A stretch of DNA of 64,000 nt from Clostridium_AI sp002297865 (GTDB lineage: Bacteria > Bacillota > Clostridia > Lachnospirales > Lachnospiraceae). The position numbers and the translations under genes are program-made. The stretch lies in contig CALFNR010000127.1 in NCBI GenBank assembly GCA_937903005.1, positions 1 to 64,000 of the forward strand. Reading direction: 5' to 3'. Below the pieces are notes generated by a model that saw only the letters and a program-made list of their open reading frames with translations, ran no database searches and was not told the DNA's origin. Shown here in pieces: positions 50,678 through 60,298 of the stretch (the first letter of the stretch is position 1; each line of letters starts with the position of its first letter).

Positions 50678-51949
50678 TCAGTTACAGGGAATATAAATAT
50701 TTATGTTCTTTACATAGATGTTTTTCCATTTAGACTTTTCGCTACCTATTTCCATTGTTCCACCATATTTTTTTACTATTCTGACCACTAACTCCTTACC
50801 AAAGATAGTACTTCCTTCTTGCCTCCTATCAATCTGTCGTAATTTTTCCTCTTTCGTACACAAACACCTACACAATATGGCATACCCTTTTTGATTATGC
50901 CATACCTTTAATTGTACATTTTCCTCTCTTACAGAAATCACTGATGCCAGTTCCAGCCCATATACAACTAGATTGTATAATACTATACAGATATCTTCAT
51001 CGGTCATTCCAAATTCGTTTGTTTCTATGTGAATTAAAAAAGGAATTCCTGCACGTGCTGCTATCTGCATTAAATAACTTATCACAATTCTCACTGGAAA
51101 ATTCGGATGGTCAAATACTAGTCTTACTTTTTCTACATCTGCAAAAATGGTATCCATAAAGTGTTGTAGTTTATCATAATCCTTGTAATACAATAAATTC
51201 TTCATAAGAAATACATTGGTAGAAAAATCATGACGAAGTTGATCAATATCTCTTACCTGGCGTTTCGTATTTCCACCACTATCTACTTTCTTCTTTAGTT
51301 TCCAAATATCCTTATTTTTTTCTCTTAATACAAGTACTGAACTCAATATATACCAAAATAGAAAAACACTTTCCAACACTAATGTTGTATTAGGACTTTC
51401 TTTATAGACAGTTCTTTTTAAGTACAAATTACTTAACATTATGTAACACATTAAAATTAATGACAATCGCTCTCTATTTTGGCAAAAAAAATTTATTCTC
51501 TTATGCCGTCCAAAAAAGCAATAACATAATAGTCCCTGCAATATTTTTGCCAAAAAGCCGAATATCGTATTGGATGTATTATTTAATAACACTCCATCAA
51601 TATCTTTGGGATAAAAAAGTGAATATATCCCGACTATGCTCAACTCTGTAACAAGTAGTATGCAAAAAAACACAAACATATATATTATCTTTTTATGAAA
51701 AGTACCCTCAAACAACAACCATGTTGCCCAAATTCCATAAAATAAAATCAAAAACATTGCACACTCCCTAACTATGCCGTCTTCATTATACCTTTCTCCA
51801 ATTCCTTTTGCATCAATCAGGCAACAATAAATTGAGAAAATTAAGATACACTGTTTTTTACTTCTCCGAACACCTAACGTTGACATAGATTTAAACCATA
51901 GAAATGGATCAATCCAACTTGTTAGAAAAACATCAAGAAAAATTTGCAT
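50678..51949 (-). CDS. AgrC-like sensor kinase with degenerate ATP-binding domain
   Basis: The 423-residue protein shares the membrane topology and the N-terminal FLTSWIDPFLWFKSMSTL with its neighbour. The His box is canonical (LRHDFSTNVF). The N-box reads YNLVVYGLELA, so the second Asn is Tyr, and the G-box reads STIFGKELVV without the GxG pattern. It can probably accept but not transfer phosphate on its own, or act as a co-receptor. ATG 51949 follows AAGGGG. It is the first gene of the block. Confidence 0.8.
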   Translation of the reverse strand: MQIFLDVFLTSWIDPFLWFKSMSTLGVRRSKKQCILIFSIYCCLIDAKGIGERYNEDGIVRECAMFLILFYGIWATWLLFEGTFHKKIIYMFVFFCILLVTELSIVGIYSLFYPKDIDGVLLNNTSNTIFGFLAKILQGLLCYCFFGRHKRINFFCQNRERLSLILMCYIMLSNLYLKRTVYKESPNTTLVLESVFLFWYILSSVLVLREKNKDIWKLKKKVDSGGNTKRQVRDIDQLRHDFSTNVFLMKNLLYYKDYDKLQHFMDTIFADVEKVRLVFDHPNFPVRIVISYLMQIAARAGIPFLIHIETNEFGMTDEDICIVLYNLVVYGLELASVISVREENVQLKVWHNQKGYAILCRCLCTKEEKLRQIDRRQEGSTIFGKELVVRIVKKYGGTMEIGSEKSKWKNIYVKNINIYIPCN

Positions 51950-52478
51950 GATATCATCCCCTTATGTATTTAACGTTTTATTGGTTTAACTCCTGAACAT
52001 GCTGTTATATAACCAACACGAATTTGCATCTTATAAATATCCTCTCATACTTTTTAGCGGTTAAATCATAACCCATTATTGCCGAATTGGATTCTTCAGA
52101 AGTGCGCTTCTTATTGTTTATCATGTAATCCGTTTTTCGTCAAGTGCCGTAAATAATGGGAAAATCTGATCCATAAATTGTAAATTGACATTTCTGAAAG
52201 GAATTTTGACATTTTCGCTAAAAAAATATGTTATTTAATAGGATTCATTACATTTTTGACATCCTTTTTGACATTTTTGTATTGAAAAAATTTTTAAGCA
52301 CATTCTATCATTTTCGTTTGTTCGAATATTATTATTTTGTAAACACAGTAGATGTTAACTCGACTTTACAAAAACCTTCAACACCCAATATAATAAACTT
52401 GCTGGAGTGATGAAGGTTTCTGATTCTTACAATATTCTGATATGCTTTCTGCTCTAGCAACAGTTTTTTCTTTGTAAG
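51950..52478. other. Upstream region of the Agr-like block
   Basis: On the minus strand TTGACG (52143-52138) is a possible -35 box with a poor -10 box (TAAACA). A 39-residue frame (52124-52005, MINNKKRTSEESNSA then IMGYDLTAKKYERI) has no clear ribosome site and may be a remnant. Right of it lie four TTGACAT repeats listed separately. No other gene is seen. Confidence 0.4.
52185..52276. repeat. Four TTGACAT direct repeats, candidate regulator sites
   Basis: TTGACATTT occurs at 52185-52193, 52206-52214 and 52268-52276, with TTGACATCC at 52256-52264. The first pair is spaced as 9-bp repeats with a 12-bp gap, the geometry of LytTR/AgrA boxes. The pair lies about 42 bases upstream of the -35-like box of the Agr-like block. 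Confidence 0.5.
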
Positions 52479-52526
52479 TTATACTCTTTCCTTTAATTCA
52501 GATTCATATTTATTATAGTTAGCCAT
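52479..52526 (-). pseudogene. Transposase OrfA N-terminal fragment
   Basis: MANYNKYESELKERV then a stop resembles the first residues of IS3-type OrfA proteins (MANYNKYENDLKEK type). The rest of the frame is lost. Confidence 0.4.
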
Positions 52527-52578
52527 ATTGTTACTCCATGATTGAATTGTTATGATTATACTAGAATTCTAATCATCC

Positions 52579-53931
52579 CTAGTGAAAATCCCTCTCAAAC
52601 ATCGAATTCCCATATTTCAAATCTTTCATATCCTCAACACCAATCCTATGCAGCAAATCCCGAAGGATCTCACTATGCACCGGTATTTTAATGGCAGAAC
52701 TATACGCTTCCTTATTAACAGCTTCTTTTCCAAGTTCTCTATCAATATTACGTTTCGGTCCCCCAACACAGCCCCCAGGACAGCCCATTCCTTCCACAAA
52801 GGTTGCTTTTACTTCACCAGCCATCAATTTATCTAAAAGTTTTCTGCAGTCCGGTACACCATCAGCCTGAACTTTTGTAAACAAAGTCCGGCTATCTGGG
52901 AATAACTGATCCACAATATCGTGAACCGCTTCTGAAACACCACCAGATCGACCATACAGTCTGCCGCCTGTGGCAGCATAATCTACAGAAGGTACGCCGA
53001 CAAGTTCCTCTGGCTTTATGTCTACCGCTTCAAACATCGCACTGACTTCTTGAAAGGTTAAGACAAAATCAACTGCATCAGCAATATCCTTTTCTTTTGC
53101 TTCTGTTTTTTTGGCGATACAAGGACCAACAAAAACGACTTTTGCATCAGGATTCAGTTTTTTCAGAATTCGGCCCATTGCAATCATTGGTGAGACAGAA
53201 GGAGTTACATTGTCAATTAAGTCATAATAAACCTTGCGAAGAAGAGAAACCCAAACAGGACAGCAGCAGGAAGAAATCATAATATCCTTTTGATTGCTTA
53301 CATGTTCATGAAATTCGTATGCTTCCTTGAAACTTAAAATGTCAGCAGCCATTGCCACTTCCACCATATCAGTAAATCCAAGTTTGATAAATGCTTCTCT
53401 CATCTGGTCCAAAGATACCTGTTCACCAAACTGGCCAGCAATAGCAGGTGCAACAATTGCTAATACTTGGTTTTTTCCATTCAGCAGACTGGCAAGAGGG
53501 AGAAACTGTGGAGTATCTAGATAGTTTCCATGGTCACATACAGTGACACAACGACCGCAGCTGATACATAAGTCAGGGTCGATAAACTTATCATTGCCAA
53601 TGGGGTCTTTTAGTATGGCATCAAAAGGGCAAACGCTTTGACATTTGCTTTTGCCATCAGACTGTTCACAGTCTTCCCCGCAAGCTTTTACTTTTTGTAT
53701 GATTTTTTCACGGACTCGGTTATGAGTAATAGAGTCTACAATATGTTGCATGAACATATAATCATCCGCAATGTCTTCGTTTTCTACACCACATAAGGTG
53801 CTTAATACTTCTTTGGCTTCTTCTCTGGTTTCAAACTCATTTGTCATTAAGTGTTCAAATACTTCTTCAAAGTTACGATTGTAGTAACCATGAACAAGCT
53901 GTTTGTACATGTCACGGTAGTTTTCTTTCAT
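52579..53931 (-). CDS. [FeFe]-hydrogenase-like protein (4Fe-4S and H-cluster domains)
   Basis: The 450-residue protein has an N-terminal helical part and two [4Fe-4S] motifs (CQSVCPFDA, LCISCGRCVTVCDHG). The H-cluster domain follows with L1 SSCCCPVWV, L2 GPCIAKKTEA and L3 GMGCPGGCVGGP. All cluster cysteines are present, but L2 lacks the MPC form of bifurcating hydrogenases. These variants are typical of the monomeric, possibly sensory or electron-transfer clades. No partner subunit, ferredoxin or maturase gene is adjacent. ATG 53931 is 42 bases left of the divergent oleate hydratase region. Confidence 0.82.
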   Translation of the reverse strand: MKENYRDMYKQLVHGYYNRNFEEVFEHLMTNEFETREEAKEVLSTLCGVENEDIADDYMFMQHIVDSITHNRVREKIIQKVKACGEDCEQSDGKSKCQSVCPFDAILKDPIGNDKFIDPDLCISCGRCVTVCDHGNYLDTPQFLPLASLLNGKNQVLAIVAPAIAGQFGEQVSLDQMREAFIKLGFTDMVEVAMAADILSFKEAYEFHEHVSNQKDIMISSCCCPVWVSLLRKVYYDLIDNVTPSVSPMIAMGRILKKLNPDAKVVFVGPCIAKKTEAKEKDIADAVDFVLTFQEVSAMFEAVDIKPEELVGVPSVDYAATGGRLYGRSGGVSEAVHDIVDQLFPDSRTLFTKVQADGVPDCRKLLDKLMAGEVKATFVEGMGCPGGCVGGPKRNIDRELGKEAVNKEAYSSAIKIPVHSEILRDLLHRIGVEDMKDLKYGNSMFERDFH

Positions 53932-54090
53932 GTATAAAACCTTTCTATTAGTGAATAAATTTATTTATTTGTCTTGAAAATTATTCTTATAAGTATATTG
54001 TGCATAATTGTTGTAATTTTATTAGTAAAATGCAATAGAACTTGTAATAATATAAGTGAAATATATAAAACAGAACTAGGAGGAAATAGC

Positions 54091-56064
54091 ATGAAGAAAA
54101 AGCTGGCGAAAATCGGTGCTGCTTCTCTAGCAATTGCTGGAGCAAGTGCAGTCATAGTGGCAAAAAAGGATAAGAAAGAGGAACAAAAGAAAACCATAAA
54201 AGCAAAGAGGGAGAGAGAACGAAAAGCATATCGCAATACAGAACGTGGAAAACAAGAGAAGAACAGCAAAGGAATATATTACAGCAGTGGGAATTACGAA
54301 GCTTTTGCGAGACCAGAAAAGCCAGAAGGAGTAGATAAAAAGTCAGCCTACATTGTAGGAAGTGGACTTGCTTCATTAGCAGCGGCATGTTTCCTTGTCA
54401 GAGATGGACAGATGAAGGGTAAGAAAATTCATATCTTAGAAGCTATGGAGATCCCAGGAGGAGCTTGCGATGGTATTTACGATCCGTTAAGAGGATATGT
54501 AATGCGTGGCGGAAGAGAGATGGAAGATCATTTTGAATGCTTATGGGATTTGTTTCATAGCATTCCTTCTCTTGAAAAACCAGGAGCTTCTGTGCTAGAT
54601 GAATTTTACTGGTTAAATAAGCATGATCCTAATTATTCTCTGTGCAGGGCAACTGTAAATCGAGGAGAAGATGCACATACAGATGGTAAATTTAATTTAA
54701 GCCAGAAGGGTGCTATGGAAATTATGAAACTCTTCTTCACAAAAGATGAAGATTTATATGATAAGACCATTGAAGATGTGTTTGATGATGAAGTGTTTGA
54801 TTCTACCTTTTGGCTGTATTGGAGAACTATGTTTGCCTTTGAGAACTGGCATAGTGCCTTAGAAATGAAGCTTTATTTTCAGAGATTTATTCATCATATA
54901 GGAGGACTTCCAGATTTCTCAGCCTTAAAATTCACAAAATACAATCAATATGAGTCACTTATACTCCCTATGATTAAATACTTGGAGGAAGCCGGAGTTC
55001 AGTTCCAATATGGAACAAAAGTAACCAATGTAGTATTTAGTTTTGCGTCTGGAAAAAAGGTTGCCAAGACCATTGAATGTAAGGTAAATGGAGAAGAACA
55101 GGAGATCGCACTTACGGAAAAGGATCTTGTCTTTGTAACCAATGGAAGCTGTACTGAGGGAACTATATACGGAGATCAAGATCATGCTCCGGTTGGTGAA
55201 GCAGAAGTTCGTACTAGTGGCTGCTGGAGTTTGTGGAAGAAAATTGCGGCACAGGATCCGTCTTTTGGGCATCCAGAAAAATTCTGTTCAGACATAAAAA
55301 AGACCAACTGGGAGTCTGCTACGGTTACAACCTCTGATGACACGATTATTTCTTATATAGAAAAGATATGCAAGCGAGATCCTCGAAGCGGACGAGTTGT
55401 TACTGGTGGTATAGTAAGCTGTCAGGATTCTAGCTGGCTGTTAAGCTGGACAATTAACAGGCAGGGTCAATTTAAGGAACAGAAAAAAGAGGAAGTCTGC
55501 GTATGGATTTACAGTCTGTTCACAGATGTGATTGGGGACTATACCAAAAAGCCAATGAAAGAATGTACAGGAAAAGAGATTACAGCAGAATGGCTTTATC
55601 ATCTAGGGGTGCCAGTGGATGAGATTGATGAACTGGCTAGTAACCATGCGGTTTGTGTACCAACTATGATGCCATATATTACAGCGTTTTTCATGCCAAG
55701 AAAAAAAGGTGACAGACCAGATGTAATACCAGCTGGCTGTGTTAATTTTGCTTTCCTTGGACAGTTTGCAGAGACACCAAGAGATACGATCTTTACAACG
55801 GAGTATTCCGTACGAACTGCTATGGAGGCAGTATATGGACTTCTTGGAGTGGATCGTGGAGTGCCTGAAGTCTGGGGAAGTGTATATGATATCAGGGAAT
55901 TGCTTGACAGTAGTGTGAAGCTTATGGATGGCAAGTCACCATTGGAAATAGAGCTCCCTGGACCATTAAATGCACTGAAGAAGCCTGTGCTTAAGAAGAT
56001 AAAAGGAACGGTCATCGAAAAAGTATTAAGAGATCATGATGTCATTCGCGATGGGATGATATAG
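54091..56064 (+). CDS. ohyA: Oleate hydratase with N-terminal anchor
   Basis: Oleate hydratase adds water to the cis-9 double bond of unsaturated fatty acids, using FAD, and detoxifies them. The FAD-binding motif is YIVGSGLASLAAA (near residue 89), and FEHS-like family blocks RGGREMEDHFECLWDLF, YNQYESLILPM and FLGQFAETPRDTIFTTEYSVR are present. Family members usually start at the YYSSGNYEAFARP segment; here about 65 extra residues precede it, with a hydrophobic stretch (IGAASLAIAGASAVIVA) and a basic segment. ATG 54091 follows TAGGAGG. The anchor suggests membrane association. Confidence 0.9.
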   Translation: MKKKLAKIGAASLAIAGASAVIVAKKDKKEEQKKTIKAKRERERKAYRNTERGKQEKNSKGIYYSSGNYEAFARPEKPEGVDKKSAYIVGSGLASLAAACFLVRDGQMKGKKIHILEAMEIPGGACDGIYDPLRGYVMRGGREMEDHFECLWDLFHSIPSLEKPGASVLDEFYWLNKHDPNYSLCRATVNRGEDAHTDGKFNLSQKGAMEIMKLFFTKDEDLYDKTIEDVFDDEVFDSTFWLYWRTMFAFENWHSALEMKLYFQRFIHHIGGLPDFSALKFTKYNQYESLILPMIKYLEEAGVQFQYGTKVTNVVFSFASGKKVAKTIECKVNGEEQEIALTEKDLVFVTNGSCTEGTIYGDQDHAPVGEAEVRTSGCWSLWKKIAAQDPSFGHPEKFCSDIKKTNWESATVTTSDDTIISYIEKICKRDPRSGRVVTGGIVSCQDSSWLLSWTINRQGQFKEQKKEEVCVWIYSLFTDVIGDYTKKPMKECTGKEITAEWLYHLGVPVDEIDELASNHAVCVPTMMPYITAFFMPRKKGDRPDVIPAGCVNFAFLGQFAETPRDTIFTTEYSVRTAMEAVYGLLGVDRGVPEVWGSVYDIRELLDSSVKLMDGKSPLEIELPGPLNALKKPVLKKIKGTVIEKVLRDHDVIRDGMI

Positions 56065-56130
56065 CAAAAGTTGATTTATTCATTGCTGTGCTGAAATCAT
56101 AAATAAGTAGAATTATGAAACAATATGTTC

Positions 56131-56136
56131 TATAAT
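56131..56136 (+). promoter_or_regulatory. -10 box of the HD-domain gene
   Basis: TATAAT at 56131-56136 overlaps the in-frame ATG 56135, so translation must start downstream at TTG 56165. The -35 region (TAGAAT, 17 bases upstream) is weak. Confidence 0.5.
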
Positions 56137-56164
56137 GGTCTCAAAAAGCAGCAGGAGGATTGAC

Positions 56165-58066
56165 TTGAAAAAGGGTATTTATTTAAATGATTCCATTCAT
56201 GGATTAACAGCATTAACAGAATACGAAAGAAGAATCGTATCCACAATTGGATTTAACCGTCTACATGACGTATACCAGAATTCAACCGTTTATCTTACAT
56301 TTCCATCCAATCGAACCAAACGTTTTGAGCATTCGATTGGAACTATGAAACTTTGTTCGGAAATGTTTTTTCGGTCTTTACTGAATGCAACGGAATCGAC
56401 TTTAGAAGAATTTTTTACGATATTTGGACAGGAGTTTGCACAAATCCTAAAAGAGATCCGTGGTCAGCAAAAGCTCTGCGAAGAGAAGCTAGGCGGCAGA
56501 CTTCCAGAAGCAATGCCGCAGATTGAACTAGACAAGTTAAGACATTCCTTAATACCCTATAATGTAGCAGGACAGTATAAGGTAATGCATCTTATATTGA
56601 TACAAGCCATTCGTGCAGCAGCTTTGTTGCATGACATAGGGCATCCGCCATTTAGTCATATTGTGGAGTTCGCATTAAAAGATGTTTATATGGAATATAA
56701 AGACAAGCCAGTGAGTGACAAAGAAAATGCGAAAGAATTCGTGGAGATTATGTCAAAGTATTTTGAAGATAATCGAAAACTTCATGAACAGATGGGTGAC
56801 GAAATCAGTGAAGGGATTCTTCACAAAATTATCAAACCACTTGTGACAGAAGATGCAAGATACGGAGAAAATTTATTTGAACTGCTTGTGTTGGAGAGTG
56901 TGAAACGGATCTTTGCAGAAGAAGGAGCGTTTCGATACATTCATCGTATTCTAGACTCCAGTCTGGATGGTGATCGTCTGGATTATGTAACCAGAGATGT
57001 GCTTAGTTCTGGAATGGACGTTGGAAAAATTGAATATAGCAGAATTATCAATGACATGCAGCTCTTTATTAAGAATGGAGAAATGTATTTTGCTGTTCCA
57101 TTAAAGGCTGTAAGTTCAGTTGAGGATTTTGTTAAGCGAAGATATAACAGTTATAAAGACATCATTTATCATCACAGGGTAATTAAAACTGATTATATCC
57201 TAGAGGGTATTGTAAAGGAACTGGTGAAGAAATATCTTAATGAACCAGTATCAGAGAATCAAAGAGATAGTGAAGTGCTGATTCCCTTTGATATCTCAGG
57301 GTTGTGGTTTCCATTAGGGGATAAAAAGTCGGCGATTAAGGCAAATGCCCTTTCTCAGTGGAATGATTCTTGGTTAATGACAGTTCTTAGACAGATTTAT
57401 TATACCGAGTATTATCATAATGATACAATTCCGGAAGACAGCAGTGAATATGTGTTAGCACAGCGTCTGGCAGAACTGCTTCGTAACAGTAAAAGGTATC
57501 ACTCTCTCATTAAGAGAGGAGAAAATTTTCAGATTATTGATGATGCAGTAAAATCTGAGATTTTGAAAAACAAAGATGCGATAGAGCACTCTATTGCTGA
57601 GATAGAAGATTTGCCTGGTCAGTATCAATTCGTTGATTCTGTAAATCAGCTGTTAGATAATACCATGAGAAATACTTCCGGTTTTATATTATCGTTTATC
57701 GTGAGAAATAGTAAAGAATTGCGAATCGATTCTTTTGAACAAATAGTGAAACAAGTTGTGGAAGAGGAAACTAAACAGGTAGTAACGGATCTGAAAACTT
57801 ACGATACGGTTACCTTGTTTAAGCGTATTTCCCTTGGTTTAGACGCCCCGATTTATTTTTATAATCATAGGGGAGCAATTAGTACACTAAAGGAAATTAG
57901 CGGGATTGCAGATATTTTACAGCTTGATTCGGATTATTTGCCGGTATTTTATATTTATATTCTGGCAAAGGATAATAACGGAGTGTTGAAAGAGAAACGG
58001 GAAGAACTGCTTGGCTGTATTGGAAAGCACATCGGAGTGGAGCTAGTGAAAATGCTTACGTTATAA
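56165..58066 (+). CDS. HD-domain phosphohydrolase (dGTPase-like)
   Basis: The 633-residue protein has the HD metal site HDIGHPPFSHIVEF near residue 160, with the earlier SNRTKRFEHSIGTM and the later SLDGDRLDYVTRDVLSSGMD, which are the blocks of dGTP triphosphohydrolase-like HD proteins. The C-terminal third (about 420-633) has no motif I recognise. The TTG start at 56165 follows AGGAGG by six bases. It may hydrolyse dNTPs or another nucleotide; longer proteins of this type are often uncharacterised. Confidence 0.8.
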   Translation: MKKGIYLNDSIHGLTALTEYERRIVSTIGFNRLHDVYQNSTVYLTFPSNRTKRFEHSIGTMKLCSEMFFRSLLNATESTLEEFFTIFGQEFAQILKEIRGQQKLCEEKLGGRLPEAMPQIELDKLRHSLIPYNVAGQYKVMHLILIQAIRAAALLHDIGHPPFSHIVEFALKDVYMEYKDKPVSDKENAKEFVEIMSKYFEDNRKLHEQMGDEISEGILHKIIKPLVTEDARYGENLFELLVLESVKRIFAEEGAFRYIHRILDSSLDGDRLDYVTRDVLSSGMDVGKIEYSRIINDMQLFIKNGEMYFAVPLKAVSSVEDFVKRRYNSYKDIIYHHRVIKTDYILEGIVKELVKKYLNEPVSENQRDSEVLIPFDISGLWFPLGDKKSAIKANALSQWNDSWLMTVLRQIYYTEYYHNDTIPEDSSEYVLAQRLAELLRNSKRYHSLIKRGENFQIIDDAVKSEILKNKDAIEHSIAEIEDLPGQYQFVDSVNQLLDNTMRNTSGFILSFIVRNSKELRIDSFEQIVKQVVEEETKQVVTDLKTYDTVTLFKRISLGLDAPIYFYNHRGAISTLKEISGIADILQLDSDYLPVFYIYILAKDNNGVLKEKREELLGCIGKHIGVELVKMLTL

Positions 58067-58083
58067 TATAGTAAGGACTGAGA

Positions 58084-58130
58084 AACCTTTGGGTTCTAGG
58101 AAAATATTCGTAGAACTCAAAGGTTTTTTT
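58084..58130 (+). terminator. Terminator of the HD-domain gene
   Basis: A 15-bp stem (58084-58098 with 58111-58125, one G-T pair) is followed by TTTTTTT. Confidence 0.85.
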
Positions 58131-58316
58131 GCTAATTAAAAAGTTCAGCTATTATTTACTAATATTTTACTTAGTGAGACTTTGAGATTTTACATGTATA
58201 CATTAGAATGTAATCGTGTTTGAGAAAAATAAAAAAATGTAGGTATGCAAAAATTGTATACGTGTTATGAAGCATAGAACGAATCTATGAGAAGGGATAA
58301 ACATAAGGATAATTAT

Positions 58317-59999
58317 ATGAGAAATAAATTTTTGAAACAGTCAGTAAAGACTAGTTTAAAACAGTCTTATTTTATGGTAATTGGTGTATTCGCACTTTTA
58401 TGTGTTTTAATGGGAATTACGGCGGTTAGGCTGTTTGAATGCATACATGTAATGGAGCGGCAGTACATACCAGAAATAATCCAAGTTGAGGAAGCAATGA
58501 AGTATCATCTAAAGGCACAAAATGCAATGTATAAATCATGTCTAACTAAATATGGTGAAAATAAGAAGAAGTACAAAGAAGAAGCCAATGAAGCGGATTA
58601 TGAACTACAAAAGGAACTGCAAAGTATAAAAAATTCAGAATCGTCTTATAAAGAAAGTATTGTAAAAATACAAAAACTGCTTCAGGAGGCATTACAGTAT
58701 CGAAATTCTGCAATATCGTACAGCTGTAATGATCAGACAGAGGTAGCAATTCAGATGTTAGAAAATAACTATTTTGACAGAATGAATCAGGTAGAAGAAT
58801 TATTGACCCAAATGGCTGATGGTATTCAGACAAAAGCTGCTCGTGTAGTTCGTACCAGCGAAATTGAAATTATGACATTCTTGATTTTATTTGTCATATG
58901 CTTTTTATTATCTATTTTCATAGCGTTAAGATATTCGAAACAACTAATTGGTAAAATTAATGTACCACTTAAGAAAATTGAAGAAGCGATGACTTACATG
59001 GAACAAGGCATATTGGATTGTGAATTAGATTATTCTGCGGAAAACGAATTTGGTTATCTTGCAGACAAAGTAAGAAAGACTTCCGTACAGCTTGATCACT
59101 ACGTTGCAAATATAGAACATTTGCTCACACAGATGTCCGCAAAGAATTTTGACATTTCTGTTGAAATTGAATATCAGGGAAGATTTCAGACCATTAAGAA
59201 AGCCTTGAATCAGATTATAGAGGTCATGAATCAGATTTTATATGAAATGAGGCATGTTTGTAATGTTGTAGATGAAGATGCCAGTCAAATGAATGGCATG
59301 GCTAAAAATTTATATACGGCCTCCTTACAGCAGACAGCTTCTGTTCAGGCAGTGTTAGCTGGTATTGAGTCATTGTCAAGTGAGATGCAGGCCAATACAG
59401 AACATGCAGTTGAAATTAGCCAATATGTAGATAACACAGCAAGTGCTACGAGAATACAGGCAGAACGAATGAAGGAATTAGAACAAAAAACAAGCTTAAT
59501 GCTTGAAACCAGTCAGCAGATTATTCAAATTATCGGTATTATCAAAAATATATCAAAACAGACAAGTATGCTAGCTTTGAATGCTTCTATTGAGGCCGCA
59601 CGGGCTGGAAAATCAGGTGCAGGTTTTCAGGTTGTTGCAAGTGAAATTACAACGTTGTCCAATGAAGTAAAACGGGCTGTTGAAAAAAGTCAAAATTTAA
59701 TTGGAGAAAGTATCGATAGTGGTTTATTTGTAAAAGAAAAAATAACGGAAATGGGAGATATGGTATATGAAACCATAGATGAAATGTCGGAAGTTCAAAG
59801 ATTTGTCAATGAATTAACCAATCAGTCTGGTAAGCAGTCTCAGATGATGAACCAGTTAAAAACCTCTTTAAGTGACATATCTGATATTATTACAAAGAAT
59901 ACAGCACTATCTGGAGACATAGAGAATCACGGTAACCAGCTTACAAGTGTCATACAGGATTTAAAAGAGACCTTTAAACTGTTTCAAATTCGTGAATAA
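58317..59999 (+). CDS. Methyl-accepting chemotaxis protein
   Basis: The 560-residue receptor has two membrane helices (about 25-48 and 180-205) around an extracytoplasmic four-helix-bundle-like domain, a HAMP-like region (about 206-255) and the signalling domain with the hairpin tip SKQTSMLALNASIEAARAGK. ATG 58317 follows AAGGAT; the earlier ATG 58287 has no site. The ligand is unknown. No chemotaxis or flagellar genes are in the window. Confidence 0.9.
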   Translation: MRNKFLKQSVKTSLKQSYFMVIGVFALLCVLMGITAVRLFECIHVMERQYIPEIIQVEEAMKYHLKAQNAMYKSCLTKYGENKKKYKEEANEADYELQKELQSIKNSESSYKESIVKIQKLLQEALQYRNSAISYSCNDQTEVAIQMLENNYFDRMNQVEELLTQMADGIQTKAARVVRTSEIEIMTFLILFVICFLLSIFIALRYSKQLIGKINVPLKKIEEAMTYMEQGILDCELDYSAENEFGYLADKVRKTSVQLDHYVANIEHLLTQMSAKNFDISVEIEYQGRFQTIKKALNQIIEVMNQILYEMRHVCNVVDEDASQMNGMAKNLYTASLQQTASVQAVLAGIESLSSEMQANTEHAVEISQYVDNTASATRIQAERMKELEQKTSLMLETSQQIIQIIGIIKNISKQTSMLALNASIEAARAGKSGAGFQVVASEITTLSNEVKRAVEKSQNLIGESIDSGLFVKEKITEMGDMVYETIDEMSEVQRFVNELTNQSGKQSQMMNQLKTSLSDISDIITKNTALSGDIENHGNQLTSVIQDLKETFKLFQIRE

Positions 60000-60298
60000 T
60001 AGATTTAAACAAATGTATACAAGCATTCAGTCTGCGGAGTCAGAACCAGCAAATTTTATTGGAGATGAGCCAGTTGACAGGTAAGGCTTATCAGGCATGA
60101 TTGTTTTATAAGCCGAAGGGTGAAATTTAATATTTTGTGGAACAAAAAGGAGTTTCTGGAGTGGGTCAGAACTCCCTTTTTGATTGATGGGAAATGCAGT
60201 CTTTGTAAATTTTATCAAAATCGCAAATTTATGTAGAATTATTTGCAATATTGTGATATATTATTCACGCATAAACAGAAAATGTGGAGGATATCACA
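60000..60298. other. Intergenic region with two hairpins
   Basis: GGCTTAT/ATAAGCC arms near 60083-60114 form a loose stem. A second stem, GGAGTT with CTG against CAG with AACTCC (60144-60181), ends in TTTTT and is a likely terminator for the chemoreceptor gene. The region after it, up to the phnD start, has no clear -35/-10 pair. Confidence 0.5.
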
